Shown: in pieces, positions 24,814 to 32,996 of the stretch | How the letters are laid out: every line of letters begins with the position of its first letter | Numbering within the stretch: the first letter of the stretch is position 1 | Source: Kribbella sindirgiensis | GTDB taxonomy: Bacteria > Actinomycetota > Actinomycetes > Propionibacteriales > Kribbellaceae | Direction of reading: 5' to 3' | NCBI RefSeq assembly: GCF_004331435.1 | Contig: NZ_SJKA01000010.1 | Location: 186,001 to 250,000, forward strand | DNA: 64,000 bases | The notes under the pieces: model-generated | Told to the model about the DNA's origin: nothing | The model's input: the letters and a program-made list of their open reading frames with translations, nothing else | The model's database searches: none | Translations under genes and position numbers: made by a program

Positions 24814-26765
24814 CGCAGCGCCTCCTTCTCCAGCGGCTCGAGGACGACTGCCGGGTGATGGCAGGCCACCAGATGGCGCTTCGGCAGCCCGGTGAGCTCG
24901 GGAGCGGTGGTACGGCACAGGTCGGTGACCATCGGGCACCGGTCCGCGAACCGGCAACCGGCGGGGAAGTCGGCCGGCGACGGCACCACGCCGCGAATCT
25001 GGGTCAGCCGGGCCGCGCCGGATTCCAGCGACAGGACCGAACCGAGCAGGCCGCGGGCGTAGTGGTGCGCGGGCTCGCCGACCAGGTCGGCGGTCACACC
25101 GGTCTCGACGATCTGGCCGCCGTACATCACCACCACCCGATCGGTGACGTCGGCGACCAGCGCCAGGTCGTGCGAGACCAGGATCAGGGCGAAGCCGAGT
25201 TCGGCGCGCAGCCGCAGCAGTAGCTGGATCACCTGCGCCTGCACGGTGACGTCGAGTGCCGTGGTCGGCTCGTCGGCGACGATCAGCTTCGGTTCCCGCG
25301 ACAGCGCCATCGCGATCAGCACCCGCTGGCGCTGACCACCGGACAGTTCGTGCGGGTAGCTGGTCAGGGTCCGCTCGGGATCGAGTCCGACGAGCTCCAG
25401 CAGTTCGGCCGGAGTACGCCGTCCGCCGCGGCGAACCACCTGCTTCAACTGCGCCTTGATCGTCATCGCCGGGTTCAGCGAGGACAGCGCGTCCTGGTAG
25501 ATCATCGCCATGTCGTGACCGAGCAGCCGGCGCCGCTCGGAGCGCCGCAGACTCAACAGATCCTTGCCGTCGAACCGGACCCGGCCCCGGATCCGTGCGC
25601 CCCGAGGCTCCAGCCCCATCACGGTGAGCGCGGTCAGCGACTTGCCGCACCCGGACTCGCCGACCAGCCCGAGCACCTCGCCAGGCCGTATGTCGAAGCT
25701 GATCCCGTCGACGACGTCGACTCCGTCGTGCCGGCCTTCGAAGCCGATCGCCAACTGCTGCACGGACAGTACGGGTTCACCGTCCGGCAGCGGCCGCGCG
25801 CGTTCCCGCAGCCGCGTCGCCGCCAGGTCCAGACCGGGAAGCTCGATCAGTTCGCCGGAGCCCGGCTGTGCGGTCTCCAGTGCGTCCTTTTCCTGCTTCT
25901 TGGTCTCCGCGCGCCTCCCACCGGGCGCTGCCCACGCGTCGGAGACGGCCTCGGACAGGATGTTCAGCGACAGCACGGTGATCAGGATCAGCAGACCCGG
26001 GAACACCGTCGCCCACCAGCCACCCAGCAACACCATGTTCTTGCCATCGGCAATCACCGAGCCCCAGGACGGCTCCGGCGGCCGGACCCCGGCCCCGATG
26101 AAGGACAGCGACGCCTCGAAGACGATCGCATCGGCGACCATCACGGTGCAGAACACCAGCACCGGAGCGGCACAGTTGATCGCCACATGCCGGAGCAGGA
26201 TGTGCGGCGTACGGGCGCCGATGATCTTCTCCGCGATCACATAGTCCTCGCCGTACTGCGCGAGCACGTTGGCGCGCACGACCCGGGCGACAGGCGGCGT
26301 GTAGAGGAAGGCGATCGCGATCACGAGCACCGGGATGGATCCACCGAAGACCGCCACCAGGACGGCGGCCAGCGCGATCCCGGGGAACGCCATCACCACG
26401 TCGAGGATCCGCATCACGGTCTCGTCGACCGCCTTGCGGGAGGTGGCCGCGACGGCTCCGACGATCGCGCCCGCGGTCAGTGCGAGCGCGGTCGCGCCGA
26501 GTCCGATCATCAGCGACCAGCGAGCGCCGTACACGAGCCGGGTGAAGATGTCCCGGTTCGCGCTGTCCAGCCCGAACCAGTGCGCTCCCGACGGCCCGCC
26601 GCCGGTGTCCTCCTGGGTCAGGATGTCGTACGGCGTCAGCAGCGGCGCCAGGATCGCGGCGAGGATCACCACCGCGAGGACCGCGACCGCGATCCACGCC
26701 GTCGGCGGCAGCCGCTTGAAGTTGATCCCCGGGCGGGAGAGCTGCCGGGCCAGTCGTGCACGCAT
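24810..26765 (-). CDS. Fused ABC permease-ATPase (DppC-DppD fusion)
   Basis: 651 residues in one frame. Residues 1-285 are a DppC-type permease: N-terminal helix at 24-46, HWFGLDSANRDIFTRLVYGAR, and the EAA loop (EKIIGARTPHILLRHV). A linker rich in charged residues (AETKKQEKDALETAQ) leads into a complete ATPase: Walker A GESGCGKS, signature LSGGQRQRVLIAMAL, Walker B LIVADEPTTALD, and the C-terminal Cys motif (CRFADRC...C). Such fusions occur sporadically in actinobacterial Dpp systems; DppC and DppD are normally separate. There is no frameshift or internal stop at the join, so it appears functional. Confidence 0.9.
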   Translation of the reverse strand: MRARLARQLSRPGINFKRLPPTAWIAVAVLAVVILAAILAPLLTPYDILTQEDTGGGPSGAHWFGLDSANRDIFTRLVYGARWSLMIGLGATALALTAGAIVGAVAATSRKAVDETVMRILDVVMAFPGIALAAVLVAVFGGSIPVLVIAIAFLYTPPVARVVRANVLAQYGEDYVIAEKIIGARTPHILLRHVAINCAAPVLVFCTVMVADAIVFEASLSFIGAGVRPPEPSWGSVIADGKNMVLLGGWWATVFPGLLILITVLSLNILSEAVSDAWAAPGGRRAETKKQEKDALETAQPGSGELIELPGLDLAATRLRERARPLPDGEPVLSVQQLAIGFEGRHDGVDVVDGISFDIRPGEVLGLVGESGCGKSLTALTVMGLEPRGARIRGRVRFDGKDLLSLRRSERRRLLGHDMAMIYQDALSSLNPAMTIKAQLKQVVRRGGRRTPAELLELVGLDPERTLTSYPHELSGGQRQRVLIAMALSREPKLIVADEPTTALDVTVQAQVIQLLLRLRAELGFALILVSHDLALVADVTDRVVVMYGGQIVETGVTADLVGEPAHHYARGLLGSVLSLESGAARLTQIRGVVPSPADFPAGCRFADRCPMVTDLCRTTAPELTGLPKRHLVACHHPAVVLEPLEKEALR

Positions 26766-27724
26766 CAGGCAGCGCTCCTCAGTCGCGGGTTGACCAGCAG
26801 GTACAGGACGTCGACGACCAGGTTGACCACCACGAAGCCGACCGCGATCGTCAGTACGACGCCCTGGACGACGGCCGGATCACCGTCGCGGACCGCGTTG
26901 ATCATCAGCGTGCCCATCCCCGGCAGAGTGAAGATCTGCTCGATCACGACCGCTCCACCGAGCAGGTACCCGATCCGCAGGCCGAGCACGGTGAGCGGGT
27001 TGATCAGTGCGTTCCGCAGCACGTTGCGCCCGACCACCACCACCGGCGGCAGACCGCTGCCGATCGCGGTCCGGACGTAGTCCTTGTCGAGTTCCTCCAC
27101 GACCGACGTACGAATGATCCGGGTCAGTTGCGCGGCCACCGGCAACGACAGCGCCAGCGCCGGTAGCGCCATCGTCCGTAACCAGGGGACGGTCCCGTCG
27201 GCCGGATTCACGTAGCCGCTCGGCGGAAACCAGCCGCGGTCGACGGCGAGGTACTGGATCATCAGCAGCGCCAGCCAGAACGAAGGCGCGGCCACGCCGA
27301 TCAGCGAGACCAGCCGGATCGCCTGGTCCGGCCAGCGGTCCCGGAAGATGGCGGCGGTGACACCGAGCAGCAACGCCAGCACCAGTGCGATCAGCAGTCC
27401 CAGCAGGGTGAGCTGGAACGTCAGCGGCATCGCGGTGGTGACCGACTGCAGCACCGGCGCCTTCGTCAGCACACTGGTGCCCAGATCCCCGTGCAGCAGG
27501 TCACCGACGAAGTGCAGATAGCGCAGCGGCAGCGGGTCCAGCAGGCCGTTCTCCTGCCGGAACATGTGTAGCTGTTCCTCGGTCGGGTTGGCACCCTGGA
27601 AGTACGCGACCGCGGGATCGTTGTTGGAGAACCGCATCACCAGGAAGACGAACGCGATGATGCCGAGCAGCAACGGAACCAGCAGCAACAGCCGGCGAAC
27701 CAGCATTCGGACGATGACGGCCAC
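26765..27724 (-). CDS. Peptide/nickel-type ABC transporter permease (DppB-like)
   Basis: 319-residue inner membrane permease with six predicted helices. It has the family start (VRRLLLLVPLLLGIIAFVF), the GDLGTSVLTKAPV loop, and the EAA region RTAIGSGLPPVVVVGRNVLRNA. It forms the translocation pore with the permease part of the fusion protein. GTG start; the stop shares one base with the start of the fusion gene (TGATG). The substrate-binding gene lies 11 bases upstream. Confidence 0.92.
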   Translation of the reverse strand: MAVIVRMLVRRLLLLVPLLLGIIAFVFLVMRFSNNDPAVAYFQGANPTEEQLHMFRQENGLLDPLPLRYLHFVGDLLHGDLGTSVLTKAPVLQSVTTAMPLTFQLTLLGLLIALVLALLLGVTAAIFRDRWPDQAIRLVSLIGVAAPSFWLALLMIQYLAVDRGWFPPSGYVNPADGTVPWLRTMALPALALSLPVAAQLTRIIRTSVVEELDKDYVRTAIGSGLPPVVVVGRNVLRNALINPLTVLGLRIGYLLGGAVVIEQIFTLPGMGTLMINAVRDGDPAVVQGVVLTIAVGFVVVNLVVDVLYLLVNPRLRSAA

Positions 27725-27735
27725 AGTCGGCTACC

Positions 27736-29346
27736 TCAGGCCCGCTTCGCCTGCAGCACGTTGATCCCCGGATAGGGCAGCGCCTTGATCCCGCTCAGCT
27801 TCTTCCCGTCCCACGCCGTCATCAGCTCGGTGTGTACGACGGGGTACAGCACCGCCTGCTCCGCGACGAGGTCGAGGTACTCGTGGGTGAGCTTGAGCCT
27901 GGCGTCCGCGTCGGTGGCCCGGACCGCCTCGTCCATCTTCGCGAAGATCACCTTGGCGCCGGCACTGTTCTCCCAGCGCGTGTACTTCATCCACGACCCG
28001 CCCTGCGTGTAGTTGTAGCGCAGGATCAGGTCCGCGTCGGCGCCGAACTGGTTCGGGTTCGACGCCGCCGCGACCACCTGGTAGTCGGCGTTCTGGTCCA
28101 TCTTGGTGAACACCGCGGCGGTGTCCTGCGGCTCCAGCGTCGTCTTCACGCCGATCGCGTTCCAGGACGCGGCGATGGTCGGCAGGCAGTCGACGATCCA
28201 GCTCACGTTCACCGCGAGCAGGTTGATCGACAGGTTCGTCACGCCGGCCTCCGCCAGCAGCGCCTTGGCCTTCGCCGGGTCGTAGCCGTACACGGTCTTG
28301 GCCTTGGCGTACGCCGGGTTCTCCTCGTTCAGGAACGACGTACTCGCCTTGCCGCGGCCCTTGAGCGCGACCTCGATCATCTTCTGGGTGTCGATCGCGG
28401 TGAACAGCGCCTGCCGGACCCGGACGTCGTCGAACGGTTTCGTGGCGGTGTTGAACATCAGGAACAGGTGGTTCATCCCCTTGCCGCCCTCGACCGTGAG
28501 GCCCGAGCTCTTCAGCTGCTCGATGTTGGCGTACGGGATGTTGTCGGAGATCTGTGCCTCGGCGCTGCCGCCGGAGATCTTCGCGACCCGCGCGGAGGAG
28601 TCGACGATGCTCAGCCAGTTCATCTTCTTGAACGCCGCCGGACGCGGGCCGTTGTAGTCGGCGAACGCCTCGAAGGTGGTGTTCGACTTCGGCTGGTGCG
28701 AGACCTGCTTGTACGGTCCGGATCCGACCGCCTTGCCGTTCTTGGCCAGGTCCCAGGCGCCGGTCTGGGAGAAGACGTGCTTGGGCATGATCTTCGCGAT
28801 CGTCAGCCGGGGCGCGCCGTCGGGGAACGGGAAGTTCAGCACCAGCTCGACGGACTTGTCGTCGACCTTCTTGACCTCCTTCAGCCAGGCGGCGAAGAAG
28901 TTGTAGGTGAGCACCTTCAGCTTCGGGTCGAGGATCCGCTGGAAGGTGAAGACGACGTCGTCGGCGGTGACCGGCCGGCCGTCGTGCCACTTCGCCCCGT
29001 CCCGCAGGGTGAACTTCCACGACGTGGCGTTCAGGTCGGCCGGCACCTCCGTCCCGAGAGCGGCGTACGGCTGCCGGGTGATCGGGTCGGTGTCGAGCAG
29101 CCCTTCGTACACGTGCTGCATCGCCGCCATCGTGAAGGCGGAGGCGGTCATGGTCGGGTCCCAGCTCTGGTTGTTCCCGTAGCCGATCACCGCGGTGACC
29201 AGGCCGGTGTCCGCGCCGGCGCCGACGGCTCCGGTCGAGGCCGGGCCGCTGCTGCAGGCCGACAATCCACCAGTGATCGTCGCGGCTGCGCCCAGCGCAC
29301 CGGAGTACTTCAGGAACGAGCGGCGGTCGAACCCTGTTTGCTTCAC
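27736..29346 (-). CDS. Peptide/opine-type ABC transporter substrate-binding lipoprotein
   Basis: A 536-residue SBP_bac_5 family protein and first gene of the importer operon. The N-terminus has a Tat-type signal (DRRSFLKYSGALGAAATI) followed by a lipobox (GGLSAC), so it is probably exported folded and anchored on the outer membrane face. Family landmarks include DGAKWHDGRPVTADDVVFTF and SGPYKQVSHQP. A GTG start lies 4 bases after GGAGG. The ligand cannot be told from sequence; a 2-keto-acid aldolase in the same operon hints at an amino sugar or acidic sugar/peptide conjugate. Confidence 0.9.
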   Translation of the reverse strand: MKQTGFDRRSFLKYSGALGAAATITGGLSACSSGPASTGAVGAGADTGLVTAVIGYGNNQSWDPTMTASAFTMAAMQHVYEGLLDTDPITRQPYAALGTEVPADLNATSWKFTLRDGAKWHDGRPVTADDVVFTFQRILDPKLKVLTYNFFAAWLKEVKKVDDKSVELVLNFPFPDGAPRLTIAKIMPKHVFSQTGAWDLAKNGKAVGSGPYKQVSHQPKSNTTFEAFADYNGPRPAAFKKMNWLSIVDSSARVAKISGGSAEAQISDNIPYANIEQLKSSGLTVEGGKGMNHLFLMFNTATKPFDDVRVRQALFTAIDTQKMIEVALKGRGKASTSFLNEENPAYAKAKTVYGYDPAKAKALLAEAGVTNLSINLLAVNVSWIVDCLPTIAASWNAIGVKTTLEPQDTAAVFTKMDQNADYQVVAAASNPNQFGADADLILRYNYTQGGSWMKYTRWENSAGAKVIFAKMDEAVRATDADARLKLTHEYLDLVAEQAVLYPVVHTELMTAWDGKKLSGIKALPYPGINVLQAKRA

Positions 29347-29396
29347 GATGCCTCCAGCGGCAGGGGATGTGGCGAAGTGTTCTAGGAGGTAGGTTG

Positions 29397-29415
29397 TAGG
29401 ACGTACTACGTCCTA
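29397..29415. promoter_or_regulatory. Perfect 19-bp palindromic operator between the importer operon and gntR
   Basis: TAGGACGTA-C-TACGTCCTA is a perfect inverted repeat in the 122-base divergent region. Its position 50 bases upstream of both start codons suits a FadR/FCD-type GntR repressor binding site that controls both directions. The last A coincides with an ATG that would otherwise start the regulator. Confidence 0.75.
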
Positions 29416-29468
29416 TGAGTGCCGACCTTAGGAGTCCGTCTCCAGTCGGTCAAGCCCGAGGAGACGTC

Positions 29469-30188
29469 GTGGCAGTGACACGGTCGAAACGGTCGAAACG
29501 CAGTGACGAGTTGGCCAACGCGATCGCCGACCTGATCATCGAACGCAACCTGGAGCCCGGCGCTCCGCTGCCTCCCGAGAGCGTGCTGATGACGGACTTC
29601 AGCGTCAGCCGCAACTCGGTCCGGGAGTCGCTCAAAGCCCTGCAGGCGCTGGGGATCGTCGAGATCCGGCACGGGTACGGAACCTTCGTCGGCTCGGCCA
29701 GCTCGGCGGCTTTGCAGCCCTGGCTGCTGTTCCGCACCCGCTCCGGCAGCAGCACCGAACGGCTCCGGGAACTGCTGGAGATCCGGGAGATCCTCGAGAC
29801 CGAGCTGACCCGCCGCGCCGCGCGGACCGGCGACGGCGAGCTCCAGCAGAAGCTGTCCGCGTGTGTCGCGCGGATGCGGGACGACGGCCCGGACGCGGCG
29901 ACCGCGGACCGCGAGTTCCACGAACACATCTGCGACGCCGCCGGGGTCCCGCTGGCCCGGGAGTTGGTCGGCCTGTTCTGGGACGTGTACCGGGCCGTCG
30001 AGACCGAGCTGGAGACCTTCGCGGCGTCACCCGCTGAAACCGCGGCGCGCCATCAGCGCGTGGTCGACGCGATCGACTCCGGCGACGCCGACCTGGCGGA
30101 GGAAGCCGTCCACCTGCACTTCGCCGAGGTCCGTACCCGCCTGGGCACCGGCCCGTACCGCAGCCTGCCGGGAGCCGATGTGCCATGA
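29469..30188 (+). CDS. FCD-domain GntR-family transcriptional regulator
   Basis: 239 residues. The winged helix (residues 10-75) holds LPPESVLMTDFSVSRNSVRESLKALQALGIVEIRHGYGTFV. The FCD effector domain follows, with metal-binding histidines in ATADREFHEHICDAAG, ETAARHQRVVDAI and AEEAVHLHFAEV. I chose GTG 29469, which has GAGGAG ahead; an ATG at 29415 lies inside the operator palindrome. It is divergent from the importer operon and probably represses it until an organic-acid ligand binds. Its stop lies just before the second B12 riboswitch. Confidence 0.88.
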   Translation: MAVTRSKRSKRSDELANAIADLIIERNLEPGAPLPPESVLMTDFSVSRNSVRESLKALQALGIVEIRHGYGTFVGSASSAALQPWLLFRTRSGSSTERLRELLEIREILETELTRRAARTGDGELQQKLSACVARMRDDGPDAATADREFHEHICDAAGVPLARELVGLFWDVYRAVETELETFAASPAETAARHQRVVDAIDSGDADLAEEAVHLHFAEVRTRLGTGPYRSLPGADVP

Positions 30189-30204
30189 TCGGGCCGACGA
30201 GTCG

Positions 30205-30373
30205 TGGAGGAACACCGGTGACCAGCGTGCTGGGAGTCCGGGGCGGTCCCGCCACTGTGACCAGAGCCGAGCATCACGTCGGCCTGGAAGCCAGGACATC
30301 CGCGGTCGTCCGCCGGCCCGAAGGGACGGCGTACCGGCCGTAGCGGGCGTGGACACCCGCTCGACGAAAGGGA
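30205..30373 (+). promoter_or_regulatory. Cobalamin riboswitch upstream of the chlID-cobO-cobB operon
   Basis: GGAGTCCGGGGCGGTCCCG, then GCCACTG (30251-30257), a GC-rich arm (GAGCCGAGCATCACGTCGGC) and GAAGCCAGGACA form the conserved B12 aptamer. Further on, AGCGGG-CGTGGACA-CCCGCT (30342-30361) repeats the exact loop of the cobN riboswitch; its GTGG can pair with CCAC of GCCACTG. The ribosome site AAAGGGA (30367-30373) follows directly. Predicted: B12 binding closes the hairpin contact and shuts translation. Confidence 0.92.
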
Positions 30374-30382
30374 CCACCGCCG

Positions 30383-32380
30383 ATGCGGGCTGCACCACTC
30401 AGTGGACCGTCGAATTCGTTTCCGTTCACCGCGATCGTCGGGATGGACGATCTCCAGCTCGCGCTGATCCTGGCGGCGATCTCGCCGGCCATCGGCGGCG
30501 TGCTGATCCGCGGCGAGAAGGGGACGGCGAAGTCGACCGCCGTCCGCGCCCTCACCGAGATCCTCCCGCCGGTGGACGTCGTACCCGGCTGCCGCTTCTC
30601 CTGTGATCCCGACCACCCCGACCCGTCCTGTCCTGACAGCCCGCACGCGGGGGAGCGGTCGGTGCGGGCGGCGCGGTTGGTGGAGTTGCCGGTGGGTGCT
30701 ACCGAGGACCGGGTGCTCGGGTCGTTGCACCTGGAGAAGGCGCTCGCGGAGGGCGTGACGGCGTACGAGCCGGGTCTGCTCGCCGCGGCGCATCGCGGGT
30801 TGCTGTACGTCGACGAGGTCAACCTGCTCCACGACCACCTGGTCGACGTGCTCCTCGACGCCGCCGCGATGGGGCGTGCGACGGTCGAGCGGGACGGTGT
30901 CTCGGTGACCCACCCGGCACGGTTCGTACTCGTCGGCACGATGAATCCCGAGGAGGGTGAGCTCCGGCCGCAGCTCCTCGACCGGTTCGGGCTGACCGTC
31001 GACGTGGTCGCCAGCCGCGATCCCGCCGTCCGCGTCGAGGTGATGCGCGCGCGGCTCACGTACGAGGCGGATCCGGCCGCCTTCGTCACCCGGTACGACG
31101 GCGCGCAGCGGGAGCTCGCCGAACGCATCGTGAAGGCGCGCGACCTGCTGACCGAGGTGATCCTGACCGACTCGGCCCTGCGCCAGATCGCGGAGATCTG
31201 CGCGTCGTTCGACGTCGACGGCATGCGCGCGGACCTGGTCACGGCCCGGACCGCGGTCGCCCACGCCGCGTGGTCCGGCCGTACCGTCGTCGAGGTCGAC
31301 GACGTCCGGGCCGCCGCGAAACTCGCGCTCCCGCACCGCCGTCGCCGGAACCCCTTCGACGCCCCCGGCCTGGACGACGAGCAACTCGAAGAAGCCATCA
31401 ACAACAGCACCCCACCCGAAGACCCCGACGACGACGGACCGGACGATCCGAGCGGAGGACCTGGCGGGGGAGCGGATACCTCGGCTGCTTCTTCCGATTC
31501 CGAAGGCGAAGAGCAGTCCGTTGGTCAGGCGCCGTCCGGTCCGGCCCCGAGCGGTGACGTTGCCGGCAGTTCCACGCCGTACAAGGCTCGGCTGCTCAGT
31601 GTTCAGGTGGCCGGCGCCGGTGTCGCGGGGCGCCGGTCGCGGGCGATCACCGAGGCGGGACGCGTGGTGGGCGATCGCGGCCGGGTCGGGCGCGAGGCCG
31701 GGCGACCGCATCTGCTGGGGACGATGCGCACCGCGGCGCCGCACCAGAAGGTGCGCGGGCGGAGCGGTCCGGGCCTGGTGGTGCGGGCGGACGACGTGCG
31801 GCTCGCGGTGCGGGAAGGGCGGGAGGGAAATCTCGTGCTGTTCTGCGTCGACGCGTCCGGTTCGATGGGGACGAAGAAGCGGATGGGTGAGGTGAAGACG
31901 GCGATCGTCTCGCTCCTTCTCGACGCGTACCAGCGCCGCGACACGGTCGGTCTGGTCACGTTCGCCGGCGCCGCCGCGACGGTCGCGCTACCGCCGACGG
32001 GCAGCGTCGAGACCGCCGTACGACGGCTCGAATCACTCCCGACCGGTGGACGTACGCCGCTCGCCGAAGGGCTGCTGCAAGCGGCCGAGGTACTGCGGAT
32101 CGCCGCGATCCGCGACCCGCGCCGGCGGCCGCTCCTGGTCCTCGTGACCGACGGCCGCGCCACCCACGGCGACAACGCGTTCGCCCGCGCCCGGCAGGCC
32201 GCCGGGTGGCTCGCGCACCGCGGCATCGCCACCGTCGTGGTGGACTGCGAACCGCGGCGCGGCGTCCGGCTCGGGCTGGCGGCGGAGCTCGCGGGGGATC
32301 TCGGCGCGGAGTACCTCGACCTCGGAGACGTTGCCGCCGGCAACCTGATCCGCACGGTCACCGAACGGAAGGCGGCCTGA
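30383..32380 (+). CDS. ChlI/ChlD-type chelatase AAA+ ATPase with VWA domain
   Basis: A 665-residue fusion of a chelatase AAA+ ATPase and a von Willebrand A domain. Walker A is GEKGTAKST, Walker B LLYVDEVNLL, sensor GTMNPEEG. An acidic, Pro/Gly-rich linker (residues 330-395) leads to a VWA domain whose MIDAS motif is DASGSMG. In actinobacteria lacking CobS/CobT, this ChlID-like protein is the ATPase partner of CobN for cobalt insertion. Its own B12 riboswitch and the cobO/cobB neighbours fit that role rather than chlorophyll synthesis. One base separates its stop from cobO. Confidence 0.9.
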   Translation: MRAAPLSGPSNSFPFTAIVGMDDLQLALILAAISPAIGGVLIRGEKGTAKSTAVRALTEILPPVDVVPGCRFSCDPDHPDPSCPDSPHAGERSVRAARLVELPVGATEDRVLGSLHLEKALAEGVTAYEPGLLAAAHRGLLYVDEVNLLHDHLVDVLLDAAAMGRATVERDGVSVTHPARFVLVGTMNPEEGELRPQLLDRFGLTVDVVASRDPAVRVEVMRARLTYEADPAAFVTRYDGAQRELAERIVKARDLLTEVILTDSALRQIAEICASFDVDGMRADLVTARTAVAHAAWSGRTVVEVDDVRAAAKLALPHRRRRNPFDAPGLDDEQLEEAINNSTPPEDPDDDGPDDPSGGPGGGADTSAASSDSEGEEQSVGQAPSGPAPSGDVAGSSTPYKARLLSVQVAGAGVAGRRSRAITEAGRVVGDRGRVGREAGRPHLLGTMRTAAPHQKVRGRSGPGLVVRADDVRLAVREGREGNLVLFCVDASGSMGTKKRMGEVKTAIVSLLLDAYQRRDTVGLVTFAGAAATVALPPTGSVETAVRRLESLPTGGRTPLAEGLLQAAEVLRIAAIRDPRRRPLLVLVTDGRATHGDNAFARARQAAGWLAHRGIATVVVDCEPRRGVRLGLAAELAGDLGAEYLDLGDVAAGNLIRTVTERKAA

Positions 32381-32381
32381 G

Positions 32382-32996
32382 ATGCCGAAGGGGCAACCGG
32401 TTGCCGTACCGCAGGACGGGCTGACCACCCGGCAGCGCCGCAACCGTCCGCTGCTGATGGTGCACACCGGCGAGATGAAGGGAAAGTCGACGGCGGCGTT
32501 CGGGATGGCGCTGCGGGCCTGGAACCAGGGCTGGAACCTCGGGGTCTTCCAGTTCGTGAAGAGCGCCAAGTGGAAGGTCGGCGAGGAGAGCGCGTTCAAG
32601 GCGCTCGGCCGGCTGCACGCGGCGACCGGTGAGGGCGGGCCGGTCGAGTGGCACAAGATGGGCGAGGGCTGGAGTTGGTCGCGGAAGGCCGGCACCGAGG
32701 AGGACCACGCCGCCGACGCGGTCGAAGGCTGGCGCGAGATCCAGCGCCGGCTGGCCGCCGAGACCCACGACCTGTACGTGCTCGACGAGTTCACGTATCC
32801 GATGAAGTGGGGCTGGATCGACGTGGACGAGGTCGTCGAAACGCTCGTCAACCGTCCCGGCCATCAGTACGTCGTGATCACCGGACGCGATGCGCATCCC
32901 AAGCTGCTCGAGGCCGCCGACCTCGCGACTCAGATGACGAAGCTCAAGCACCCGATGGACACCGGGCAGAAGGGCCAGAAGGGTATCGAGTGGTAA
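32382..32996 (+). CDS. cobO: Cob(I)yrinic acid a,c-diamide adenosyltransferase
   Basis: 204 residues, CobA/CobO/BtuR type. P-loop HTGEMKGKSTAAFG is followed by GVFQFVKSAKWKVGEE, and YVLDEFTYPMKWGW carries the Walker B-like acidic residue. It adds the 5'-deoxyadenosyl group to reduced cobalt. It lies second in the B12 riboswitch operon. Its stop overlaps the GTG start of cobB. Confidence 0.95.
   Translation: MPKGQPVAVPQDGLTTRQRRNRPLLMVHTGEMKGKSTAAFGMALRAWNQGWNLGVFQFVKSAKWKVGEESAFKALGRLHAATGEGGPVEWHKMGEGWSWSRKAGTEEDHAADAVEGWREIQRRLAAETHDLYVLDEFTYPMKWGWIDVDEVVETLVNRPGHQYVVITGRDAHPKLLEAADLATQMTKLKHPMDTGQKGQKGIEW

Noticed and set aside
30053..31744. A 563-codon minus-strand frame over the second riboswitch and chlID
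   Set aside because: It covers a conserved RNA and a conserved AAA+ gene on the other strand and has no family match.
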